Positions 6,739 to 13,384 of a DNA stretch of 13,384 nt are shown one piece after another (position 1 is the stretch's first letter; every line of letters begins with the position of its first letter). The translations under genes were made by a program, and so were the position numbers. Under the pieces are notes generated by a model. It made no database searches, was not told the DNA's origin, and worked only from the letters and a program-made list of their open reading frames with translations. Source of the DNA: Phycisphaerales bacterium. Its GTDB lineage: Bacteria > Pseudomonadota > Gammaproteobacteria > Competibacterales > Competibacteraceae. The DNA lies in NCBI GenBank assembly GCA_014879435.1, contig JACSSB010000149.1, positions 1 through 13,384 on the forward strand, given 5' to 3'.

Positions 6739-7374
6739 CTACTTCATCTTCTGCGATTTTTGCGACATGACCAAAGTTAAAAATTCAGGATCAGCCTTGA
6801 CGGTGGGGCCATCGGCTCCGGGTGGCACATAGGCCCAGTCACGAATTTGTTCTGGCATAGGCGGCGCGGTCATGCCAGCAGGAGTGTCTGCCCACCAACC
6901 GGGAGCACCTGTCGAATAGGACTGTATCGGCACGATATGTTGAATCGCACGAAAAGCCTCCGCTCCAAGAAAGGTCACGAAAATGGCGCCATCATCATAG
7001 GAATGCTCGCTGCCCACACCCGCTACGCCGGTATACCATGGCTGGGCTATGGCTAAAGCCAGTTCGAGGTTGTCGTCATCCAGTGCCGATAGTGCTGCGT
7101 CGCGATCCTTCCCGCCGCCCAGAGCCGATGCCAGCGCGGAAAGCTTTTCTTTGAAGCCGTCAATCCTAGTGACCAGGGCATCGAACACGCGCTGGGCGAT
7201 TGCAGGATTGAGATCGTCCCGCCCGATAATCACGCGGCTGACCTTCAAGATGTCGCTGTCGCCTTCGGTTGCGGCAGCAGCGGATGCGAATGTGAGTGGG
7301 AATGAGCTGAGAAACGACGCCAAGGGCACACTGGCAGCTAAGCGAATCAACACCGCTCTTCGTGATAAGTGCAT
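6739..7374 (-). CDS. Tat-exported small subunit of FAD-dependent sugar/polyol dehydrogenase (FAD-SLDH / gluconate 2-dehydrogenase subunit 3 type)
   Basis: Small (gamma) subunit required for maturation and export of the GMC flavoprotein. The 211-residue product starts with a twin-arginine signal (SRRAVL at 4-9, hydrophobic stretch to about residue 28, small residues ASAAAA before the mature part). The mature part has IGRDDLNPAIAQRVFDAL (about 50-67) and PWYTGVAG (about 112-119), both characteristic of the sorbitol dehydrogenase small-subunit family. The ATG at 7374 is preferred to the in-frame GTG (7377) and TTG (7380) because GGAGGTT (7379-7385) overlaps the TTG and GGAGG is 6 nt from the ATG. 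It is the first gene of the minus-strand cluster, giving the order small, large, cytochrome, as in sldSLC-type operons. The 133-nt gap to the GMC gene is unusual. Family assignment is good; the substrate is unknown. Confidence 0.85.
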   Translation of the reverse strand: MHLSRRAVLIRLAASVPLASFLSSFPLTFASAAAATEGDSDILKVSRVIIGRDDLNPAIAQRVFDALVTRIDGFKEKLSALASALGGGKDRDAALSALDDDNLELALAIAQPWYTGVAGVGSEHSYDDGAIFVTFLGAEAFRAIQHIVPIQSYSTGAPGWWADTPAGMTAPPMPEQIRDWAYVPPGADGPTVKADPEFLTLVMSQKSQKMK

Positions 7375-7380
7375 CACCAA

Positions 7381-7385
7381 CCTCC
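7381..7385 (-). promoter_or_regulatory. ribosome binding site that decides the small-subunit start
   Basis: GGAGG is 6 nt before the ATG at 7374, favouring it over the TTG and GTG codons immediately upstream and placing the SRR twin-arginine motif close to the N terminus as expected. Confidence 0.7.
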
Positions 7386-7428
7386 AAACGTAGTTACGCT
7401 ACTCTGCCAGTTAAATAAACCGGATAAA

Positions 7429-7449
7429 TTTTCGTAAATTTTTTCGTAA
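7429..7449. repeat. two TTTTCGTAA repeats, 12-bp period
   Basis: TTTTCGTAA occurs at 7429-7437 and 7441-7449 with A/T-only bases between. It lies 55-75 nt upstream of the small-subunit start, where an operator or promoter of the minus-strand operon would be expected. It may be simple AT-rich sequence. Confidence 0.4.
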
Positions 7450-7466
7450 CAATTTCTGGATAACAC

Positions 7467-7510
7467 TGTCACGAGACAATGCCATCACGAGACAGTATTG
7501 TCACGAGATT
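7467..7510. repeat. three 12-bp units at an exact 16-bp period (iteron/operator-like)
   Basis: TGTCACGAGACA (7467-7478), CATCACGAGACA (7483-7494) and TGTCACGAGATT (7499-7510) share the core TCACGAGA and are separated by unrelated 4-bp spacers. The first unit is the inverted repeat TGTC-N4-GACA, and the last four bases of unit 2 with the first four of unit 3 form a second such pair (GACA-N4-TGTC, 7491-7502). The array lies 93-136 nt upstream of the minus-strand start at 7374, which suits a multimeric activator or repressor site for the operon or for both divergent units. No regulator gene is in the window. Confidence 0.55.
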
Positions 7511-7627
7511 TCTGTCTACAACGATAAAAAATAATGCTGATTTTTTTAGCGTAACGCGTGGCAATGCCCTGTCAGCACTTGAGTAGATGTATCTCCCTAT
7601 CCTTCTACATGCCCACGCAACTATCGC

Positions 7628-7657
7628 TTGTAACTTCATAGGTTTATAAATCATAAT
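7628..7657 (+). promoter_or_regulatory. weak candidate sigma70 promoter towards the giant gene
   Basis: TTGTAA (7628-7633) and CATAAT (7652-7657) are 18 nt apart and resemble -35 and -10 hexamers at 4/6 and 5/6. They lie about 200 nt upstream of the GTG at 7860. In an AT-rich region such matches arise by chance. Confidence 0.22.
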
Positions 7658-7859
7658 CTGCGTAAACAAGGTATGGCGTAACATATTGAATATGAACTAG
7701 AAAAAATACGGGAATCGAATGTGCCTGGAGAATGCAAGAAGAGTCAGTCAAAAGTATCATTGCAAGCATCAAGGCACAGAGAAATAGCGGAATCTCATCT
7801 AGTCTCTGTCTGGCAAAAGCCTGTGAATTCACACCTTATCTAGCAAGGAACCGCCCCCC

Positions 7860-10800
7860 GTGGCCAAACAATACGCGCCCCATATCGAACGCCTATTAGC
7901 TGTCGCTGCCAGTGACAAACTCCTTGCAGTCGGTGGCCGCCGCGATGCGGCGGGGGTCACCGACTCCAGTGTTCACTTACTGCAACTGCCCAAGCTCAAT
8001 CCCCGATTCAGCGCGCCGCTGGATGCCGCTGCAACCGCACTGGCCTTTTGCGGCGATGATTGCTTGCTGGCTGGAACTACCAAGGGCGATCTGGCGATTT
8101 GGCGCACCAGCGGCGATGGCAAAACGCCCGATGGGCAACAATCTATTCATAGCGGCACGATTCACGCACTGGTCACGACCGGCTCACAAGTCTTGAGCGT
8201 CGGCGACGATGGCGTACTCGCGCTGCACACTCTCGAAATAGACGGCGATCAACGGCGCCTGCGCGAGCAAAGCAAGCGGCGTCTGAGCGAACAGCCTCTA
8301 CGCGCCGTCGCGCTGGATACAGCCAGCGGCAGCGTGGCCGCTGCCGGAGCCGATAACACGATTTACGTCCTGCCACTGGCGCAACTAGGCGAAGCCGAAG
8401 CCCGCGTCATGCCCTGTGGCGAACGTGGCATCACCGCGCTGGCCTTCACCGGCGACGGGCGGATCGTGGCTGGCTGCGGCGACGGTTCGATCCGGGTCTG
8501 CTTCCTGGAAGGCGCCATCGACGAAGAAAATCGCAGCGGTGACGCTGCCCATCAGGGTCCGGTACGCGGCCTCTTATTCAGCGCCGCACTGAACGACGAA
8601 CAAGGCCGACCGCTGCCACGCCGCTTGTTCTCGCTTGGCGAAGACGGCGAACTCAAGGTCTGGACGCTGGATCAGCGCCGCAAACCGCGCACCGTAGCCA
8701 TCGGCCGTAACGCCAGCGCCTTGGCCCGGTTCGACCCGCTACCACAAGCCAAACCGGAACAGCGCGGCGGACTGCTGGTCGCGGTCACAGAAAATCGACT
8801 GATCTGGCTCAGTCCAATCGATCAAAACGGCAATCCCTCAGGCGCAGCCGAAACTTGGGATTCTCGGCTGCAACGACTGCTCGACGAGGTCAAAACCAAC
8901 CGCGCCTCTTCCGCCACGCTGGAGGCTTTGGCGCAACTGGCTGAGGACGAAGCACGCGAAGGTTTGGAACAGGTACTCACCCAAGATTCCCGAACAGGAC
9001 AACGCATCGAAGCGGCGCAAAAGCTGGGAATCAGCCAACGCCGTCGCAGCCGACCAGCACTAGCCAAGGCATTGAACAGTGATCATGTCGGCTTGCGTAA
9101 GGCTGCGCTGAAAGCACTGGAGCAGATCGACGCCGAAACGCCGCTGCAAGCGCTGCAATTGGCACTGAACAGCCGCTATGCGGATATCCGACTCGACGTA
9201 GTGCAGCGCTTGAGCGCCTTAGCTCAAGCTTCGCCCTTAGTACCGAGACTGCTGAACGAACGGCTGAACGACACGGATGCCAAAGTCGGCGAAGCTGCGC
9301 TTGATGCCTTGCTGGCTCTGGACCCTAAAGCAGGCGTCCCTCCCCTGCGCGGTGCCTTTGAGCGGAGTTCCGCCGATATTCGACGTGCCGTTCTGATTCG
9401 GCTAGGTCGCCAACGCCTGAACGCCACACCACAAGGTCGCCAACTGCTCGGCCAAGCACTCAACGACGAAAGCTACGAAGTTCGCGAAGCAGCACTCTGG
9501 ATCGCGGTCGCAGCACACCCCGCGCTGGCGGCCCGCCTACACGCCGGTGGCGGTTATGTCACCAAGATTCTGGACGAGCTTCGGGCGCAAGGGGTTGGCG
9601 AAAAAGGTGCGACCGCCTCCAAAAATTTGGCCGAAACGGAACTGGAGCCGTTCTTCACCGCCTTGGTTTGCCGTCAACCAGACATCGCCTTGCAAAGTGC
9701 GCTGTGCCTGAGTTGGCTCGGTGATGATCGTGCCAGCGGCGCCCTGCTGCAACTCAGCCGGGAACCGGATGCCGGAATCCGGCGGCTGGTCGCTCGCGTC
9801 CTGGCCGACGCAGCCCTCAATCTTGCAGGTGATCCGCGCTTGCGTGCGCGCCTGCAATGGTTATTGAACGACGACGATGCGCAAGTGCGCAGCGAAGCCT
9901 TCGACAGCCTATTCAAACTGGCCGAACCGGAAGGCCCGAACGGCGAAATTGACCTCGCTGAACTGGCGCTACGCACCCAAGCGGGTGCGATTCGGACTCG
10001 CGCTCTGCAACTTCTGGTCAAACACGGCACCACCGCGCAAAGCGAACTCGCGACCCGCATCGACGGCTTGCTCGGCCATGCTCTGGACGACGAGTCCGAG
10101 GAAGTGCGGCGGGAAGCCATGCGCACCTTGTGGGCCTGGCACAGCAAACGCCCGGAAACCACCTTGCGGCGTGCAGTCACCTCGGTCCATCCCGATATAC
10201 GCCTCTGGGCCGTGGACGAATTGGCCCGCCAAGCCCGTCAGTCACGGGCTTGGGCCAAAGAACTGCTGATCGAACGGGTCGCTGATGTTGCCGCCGAAGT
10301 AGGATTGGCCGCTTATACCGCCTTGACCAAGGAAGAAGCTGACAAAAAACGGGCGCAATATCATCGAGCGGCACTCGATTCACCCGCCGCCGAAGTGCGT
10401 TTGGCGGGCTTGAAAGGCGCGCTGGAAGCCACCGATCCCGATCCGCTACGGAGCCGCCTGATCGAGCTACTGCAAAGCGAAGATCCCCCTGAATTTATCG
10501 CCGCCATCGAAGCGCTCGACAAATTATTGCCCAACGACGCGCAAGCCTTTGCCCTGGCCTTCGACAGTCCGTTTTATCTGCTGCGGGTACGCGCTGGTGA
10601 ATTGTGCGGCAAACGCCGGGATCATCGCGCCGTCGGGCCGATGCAGGCTTTGCTCAGCATTCCCAAAACCGACCGCAATCATCCGGCCGAGATTCTGCGT
10701 CAACGGGCCGCCAGTGCCCTCGCCAATGTGGGTGCTCCGGCTAGCATTCCGTTTTTGAGCACACTTTTGCGCGACGAAGATGCCCTAGTGCGGGAACACG

Positions 10801-13384
10801 GCGCACGCGGTTTGGCCACCGCTTGCCAAAACGGCAACGAACAACCGTTGGTGGCCGCACTGGCTCATCCCGATCTGGCGGTACGCAGTTGGGCCGCTGA
10901 TGGCCTGTCGAAGCTGGGTGATACGCGGGCGCTACCGGTGCTGGCGGGTACGCAGCGTCACGAGCATTTACCGATCCGACGCGGCGCGCTGTACAGCTTC
11001 GTCGCATTGGGCGCTGCCGGAGTACAGGGTTTGCTGCAAGGTCTGGAAGACACCGAGCGCGATCTACAGGAATTGAGCTTTGCCGTGATCGTGGCCCGCG
11101 ATATTGCCCTGGCGCGGGCGCAACTGGAGCCGGATTTGCTGCTCAGCGCCCTGAGCGCCGCTCAGCCGGAAATCCGCTTTGCCGCCGCCCGTGTTTTGGA
11201 GGCACGGTTGCGCGAGGAAGATTCGGGACAATGGGCTGTGGAACTGATCGGGCCACGTCAGCCGGAGAAAGCCAGCGACATGCGCAACTGGCCGGAACCG
11301 GCGCAACGACCACGCTTACTCAATGCCGTGATCAATGCCCTGGCCAGCGATGTCCCGGCACGGCGCTATGCTGCCGCCCAAGTGCTCGGCTTGCGCCCAC
11401 AACCGGAAACCTTCTGGCGCGAAGCGAAACGCCTAGCCGAAATCGCCATTGAACAAGCACCGCCGCAAACCGCGCCCGAAAGTGAGTTATCGCTGGAGCG
11501 CAAAACTGGCTGGATACGCAGTCTGCTTCAGCGCAAGCCCTCACCGAATCCCTCCGCTACTCAGCGCCTGTTGACGGTGCTGCGCTTCGCGGGTGGCGGG
11601 TGGCGTCCCCCCAAGGAACAGGAACAAGCCGGTGCATCTGAACTGTGGCGGCTCGCCTTTGGCACTTATGCTGGTCTGATTCGGCAAGCGCCGGTCGCCA
11701 AGGGACCGGATGATTATCAACGAGTACGGCGCGATAGCATTGCCCGCCTCGCGGCACTGGCCTCACAAGCCGTTGTCGGTCGGGAAGCAGTACTGCCAGT
11801 CCTCCGCCAAGCCTTGGACGACCCGCATCATTTGGTGCGTCAGGCGGCGTTGAACGCACTGGCCGAACTGCATCCACAGGAGCCACTGGAACCGCTGGCT
11901 TTAGCCTTGAGCGTGGATTCCGCCGATCTGGGTCGCACCGCTTTTGATCGTCTGCTGGCTCTGGCGATGACTGGCGACGCGCGTGCCGCCGAACTGGTGC
12001 GTGGCGCGGTCGATGCCCGCAACGTGGAAACGCGCCGCCACGCCCTGGAGCAACTGCCGCGCCTGTATCCCGCCGGGAGCCTGGAACCTTGGTTGCTGGC
12101 ATTGAACAGCCATTACAACGATTTGCGGCTGACTGTCGTTGACCGATTACTTGATGCCAATGATCCGCGCATCGCGACTGCGTTGAGTCGCGCTTTGGAA
12201 AGCGAGCACGAGGAGTTGCGCTTGCGCGCCGCTGTGGGTCTGGCCCAGCGCGGCGAAGCGCTGGCCTTGGATGTGCTGGCCGCCGCTCTACGCGGCGAAC
12301 CGCACACAGCGAACCGCGCATTGGAGGCACTGATCGCGCTGGCCCACGCCCGTCCGAATGAGCAGCTCGCGGCGAAGGCCGCTGAAGCGGTGACTGCGCG
12401 CCTGGATGATGATCCCGATCTGACTGCTGACCGGCCAGCTCTGCTGCGCGCCCTCGGTCGTATCGGCCATATCGTCGCCGCACCGCTATTGAGCCGTTGG
12501 CTACTGGACAAGGATCAAGTCACCCATCACCGCCAAGCCTTGGACGTACTATTGCAATTGTTGCGTGACCGCATCCAACCAGAGCAAAAACGAGCAGACG
12601 GACGGTCATACCCGCGTTATCGGGAACAATGGGCCTTGGAAACTCTGCCGCCATTGCTCGACCACGACAACGCCACGATTCGCAGCCGTGTCGTCGAAGT
12701 CTTGGGCGTATTGGAAGCGAAACAGGCAGAGACCCTGCTGGTCCGGCTATTGGATGATCGCGATGAAGCGATTCGGGCACTGGCTTGCGCGCAACTGGCG
12801 CAACGCATCGTCGCCGGTATGCCCGGCGCCAGTTTGGAGCCGCTGACACGGGCACTGGTCGGCGGTCGGCGCGAACTGCTGTTGACCGCCGCCGAAGGCT
12901 TGGCCAAGCAACAGCGACCGGAAGCTTTTCAACCGCTGTTGCTGGCCTTTACCGCAGGTACGGAAGTGGAACGGAAACGGGCCATCGCCGCACTGGGCGA
13001 ATTGGGCGACCGGCGTGCTTTGGAATATCTGGAACCCTTGCTCGATCAACGCGCTGAGCTACCTGCTGATGATCGCGCCTTGGCCCCAGATGCCGTCGAA
13101 GCTCTCGGCGCTTTGCTTCCTCGATTGAGTGATGCCGATGAACGGCAACGGCTACGCGACAATGTGGAGCGCTTGGCTCGTGAGGGTGCAGGCGAATTGC
13201 GTTGGCGCGCATTGAGCGGCTTGCGGCGCATCGGTGACGAGCGTAGCCGCACCCTGCTGGAACACCTCGCCAGCGATCCCTACGAGGACAACACGGTTCG
13301 ACAGCAAGCCGCTATTGAACTCGGTCAATTGCAACAACCCGCCGCCGAGCCGGTGTTGGAAGCACTGCTGCACCAGCGTGATGC
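7860..13384 (+). CDS. giant WD40-like beta-propeller / HEAT-repeat protein (3' end beyond window)
   Basis: Function unknown. The frame is open for 1841 codons to the right edge with no internal stop. The GTG at 7860 is the only usual start after an in-frame TGA at 7824-7826; AAGGA (7845-7849) is 10 nt upstream. Residues 1 to about 320 look like a seven-bladed propeller, with blade-end strands such as LLAVGG (21-26), LLAGTTKGDLAIW (69-81), VLSVGDDGVLAL (111-122), VAAAGADNTIYVL (159-171), IVAGCGDGSIRV (202-213), LFSLGEDGELKVW (256-268) and LLVAVTENRLIWL (305-317). From about 350 onwards there are HEAT-type helical pairs with recurring (A/L)L-D-x-VR-x-A cores, for example ALNDESYEVREAAL and ALDDPHHLVRQAALNAL. 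A less repetitive insert lies at about 1208-1284. There is no signal peptide, membrane segment or enzymatic motif in view, which fits a cytosolic scaffold or sensor. It is transcribed away from the dehydrogenase operon and appears to start a separate cluster. Confidence 0.88.
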   Translation, partial: MAKQYAPHIERLLAVAASDKLLAVGGRRDAAGVTDSSVHLLQLPKLNPRFSAPLDAAATALAFCGDDCLLAGTTKGDLAIWRTSGDGKTPDGQQSIHSGTIHALVTTGSQVLSVGDDGVLALHTLEIDGDQRRLREQSKRRLSEQPLRAVALDTASGSVAAAGADNTIYVLPLAQLGEAEARVMPCGERGITALAFTGDGRIVAGCGDGSIRVCFLEGAIDEENRSGDAAHQGPVRGLLFSAALNDEQGRPLPRRLFSLGEDGELKVWTLDQRRKPRTVAIGRNASALARFDPLPQAKPEQRGGLLVAVTENRLIWLSPIDQNGNPSGAAETWDSRLQRLLDEVKTNRASSATLEALAQLAEDEAREGLEQVLTQDSRTGQRIEAAQKLGISQRRRSRPALAKALNSDHVGLRKAALKALEQIDAETPLQALQLALNSRYADIRLDVVQRLSALAQASPLVPRLLNERLNDTDAKVGEAALDALLALDPKAGVPPLRGAFERSSADIRRAVLIRLGRQRLNATPQGRQLLGQALNDESYEVREAALWIAVAAHPALAARLHAGGGYVTKILDELRAQGVGEKGATASKNLAETELEPFFTALVCRQPDIALQSALCLSWLGDDRASGALLQLSREPDAGIRRLVARVLADAALNLAGDPRLRARLQWLLNDDDAQVRSEAFDSLFKLAEPEGPNGEIDLAELALRTQAGAIRTRALQLLVKHGTTAQSELATRIDGLLGHALDDESEEVRREAMRTLWAWHSKRPETTLRRAVTSVHPDIRLWAVDELARQARQSRAWAKELLIERVADVAAEVGLAAYTALTKEEADKKRAQYHRAALDSPAAEVRLAGLKGALEATDPDPLRSRLIELLQSEDPPEFIAAIEALDKLLPNDAQAFALAFDSPFYLLRVRAGELCGKRRDHRAVGPMQALLSIPKTDRNHPAEILRQRAASALANVGAPASIPFLSTLLRDEDALVREHGARGLATACQNGNEQPLVAALAHPDLAVRSWAADGLSKLGDTRALPVLAGTQRHEHLPIRRGALYSFVALGAAGVQGLLQGLEDTERDLQELSFAVIVARDIALARAQLEPDLLLSALSAAQPEIRFAAARVLEARLREEDSGQWAVELIGPRQPEKASDMRNWPEPAQRPRLLNAVINALASDVPARRYAAAQVLGLRPQPETFWREAKRLAEIAIEQAPPQTAPESELSLERKTGWIRSLLQRKPSPNPSATQRLLTVLRFAGGGWRPPKEQEQAGASELWRLAFGTYAGLIRQAPVAKGPDDYQRVRRDSIARLAALASQAVVGREAVLPVLRQALDDPHHLVRQAALNALAELHPQEPLEPLALALSVDSADLGRTAFDRLLALAMTGDARAAELVRGAVDARNVETRRHALEQLPRLYPAGSLEPWLLALNSHYNDLRLTVVDRLLDANDPRIATALSRALESEHEELRLRAAVGLAQRGEALALDVLAAALRGEPHTANRALEALIALAHARPNEQLAAKAAEAVTARLDDDPDLTADRPALLRALGRIGHIVAAPLLSRWLLDKDQVTHHRQALDVLLQLLRDRIQPEQKRADGRSYPRYREQWALETLPPLLDHDNATIRSRVVEVLGVLEAKQAETLLVRLLDDRDEAIRALACAQLAQRIVAGMPGASLEPLTRALVGGRRELLLTAAEGLAKQQRPEAFQPLLLAFTAGTEVERKRAIAALGELGDRRALEYLEPLLDQRAELPADDRALAPDAVEALGALLPRLSDADERQRLRDNVERLAREGAGELRWRALSGLRRIGDERSRTLLEHLASDPYEDNTVRQQAAIELGQLQQPAAEPVLEALLHQRD
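8907..13384 (+). repeat. coding HEAT-repeat array within the giant gene
   Basis: About 1,490 codons are built from roughly 30-residue helical-repeat units. Clear cores include LLNDDDAQVRSEAF, ALDDESEEVRREAM, LLRDEDALVREHGA, ALAHPDLAVRSWAA, ALESEHEELRLRAA and LLDDRDEAIRALAC. The repeats have diverged at the DNA level. Two units far apart are unusually close: ALNSRYADIRLDVVQRL at residues 435-451 and ALNSHYNDLRLTVVDRL at residues 1414-1430. Confidence 0.8.

Larger units (their letters stand above)
7375..7859. other. 485-bp divergent intergenic region
   Basis: Lies between the divergently transcribed dehydrogenase operon (minus) and the giant WD40/HEAT gene (plus), and is visibly more AT-rich than either. 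Short open frames inside it (for example minus 7469-7684 and 7644-7832) lack ribosome binding sites and family resemblance and are not called. It must hold the promoters for both transcription units. The regular structures seen are the 16-bp-period repeats, the TTTTCGTAA pair and one weak promoter-like pair of hexamers. No tRNA, riboswitch or CRISPR was recognised. Confidence 0.7.

Noticed and set aside
7467..7510. CRISPR-like reading of the 16-bp-period repeats
   Set aside because: Units are only 12 bp with 4-bp spacers, far from CRISPR repeat and spacer sizes, and no cas gene is present.
7469..7832. Two short minus-strand open frames of 71 and 62 codons in the intergenic region
   Set aside because: No ribosome binding site, no family resemblance, AT-rich composition, and overlap with the 16-bp-period repeats.
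11557..12483. Minus-strand open frame of 308 codons opposite the giant gene
   Set aside because: Its product is Arg/Pro-rich low-complexity sequence typical of the antisense of GC-rich coding DNA, without a ribosome binding site. The plus-strand HEAT reading is continuous through it.
7860..13384. Possible frameshift or pseudogene in the giant gene
   Set aside because: Reading from the GTG at 7860 gives a continuous frame with consistent HEAT-type units to the edge and no stop codon.

Overview
The window looks like a chromosomal segment of a respiring proteobacterium, probably gammaproteobacterial. This rests on the gene set (PoxB, HchA and an FAD/cytochrome c sugar-dehydrogenase complex), GGAGG-type ribosome binding sites, moderately high GC in the genes and AT-rich intergenic DNA. 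The lineage call is an inference; there is no rRNA or other phylogenetic marker here.

Left half (1-7374), all on the minus strand and read right to left: a Tat-exported small subunit, an FAD-dependent GMC dehydrogenase and a tri-haem cytochrome c that together form a periplasmic sugar/polyol dehydrogenase. These are followed by an Hsp31/glyoxalase III (hchA), a ThDP- and FAD-dependent pyruvate:quinone oxidoreductase (poxB) and an FMN-dependent alpha-hydroxyacid (lactate-type) dehydrogenase, which is cut by the left edge. The genes downstream of the GMC gene are tightly spaced (2-41 nt). An inverted-repeat/terminator-like element separates poxB from the lactate dehydrogenase gene. Read as a pathway, the set could take methylglyoxal to lactate (HchA), lactate to pyruvate (LldD-like) and pyruvate to acetate plus CO2 (PoxB). 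It would feed electrons to the quinone pool, while the dehydrogenase complex oxidises a sugar or polyol in the periplasm.

Middle (7375-7859): a 485-bp AT-rich divergent intergenic region with no convincing gene. It holds three 12-bp units at an exact 16-bp period built on TGTC-N4-GACA, and a shorter TTTTCGTAA repeat nearer the minus-strand operon.

Right half (7860 to the right edge), plus strand: one uninterrupted frame of at least 1841 codons, still open at the edge. It encodes an N-terminal beta-propeller of about seven WD40-like blades followed by about 1,490 residues of HEAT-type helical repeats, with no enzymatic domain in the visible part. Its function is unknown. The architecture resembles scaffold/sensor proteins found in predicted MoxR-ATPase/vWA conflict or chaperone-like clusters, but no partner gene is in view, so this is a hypothesis only.
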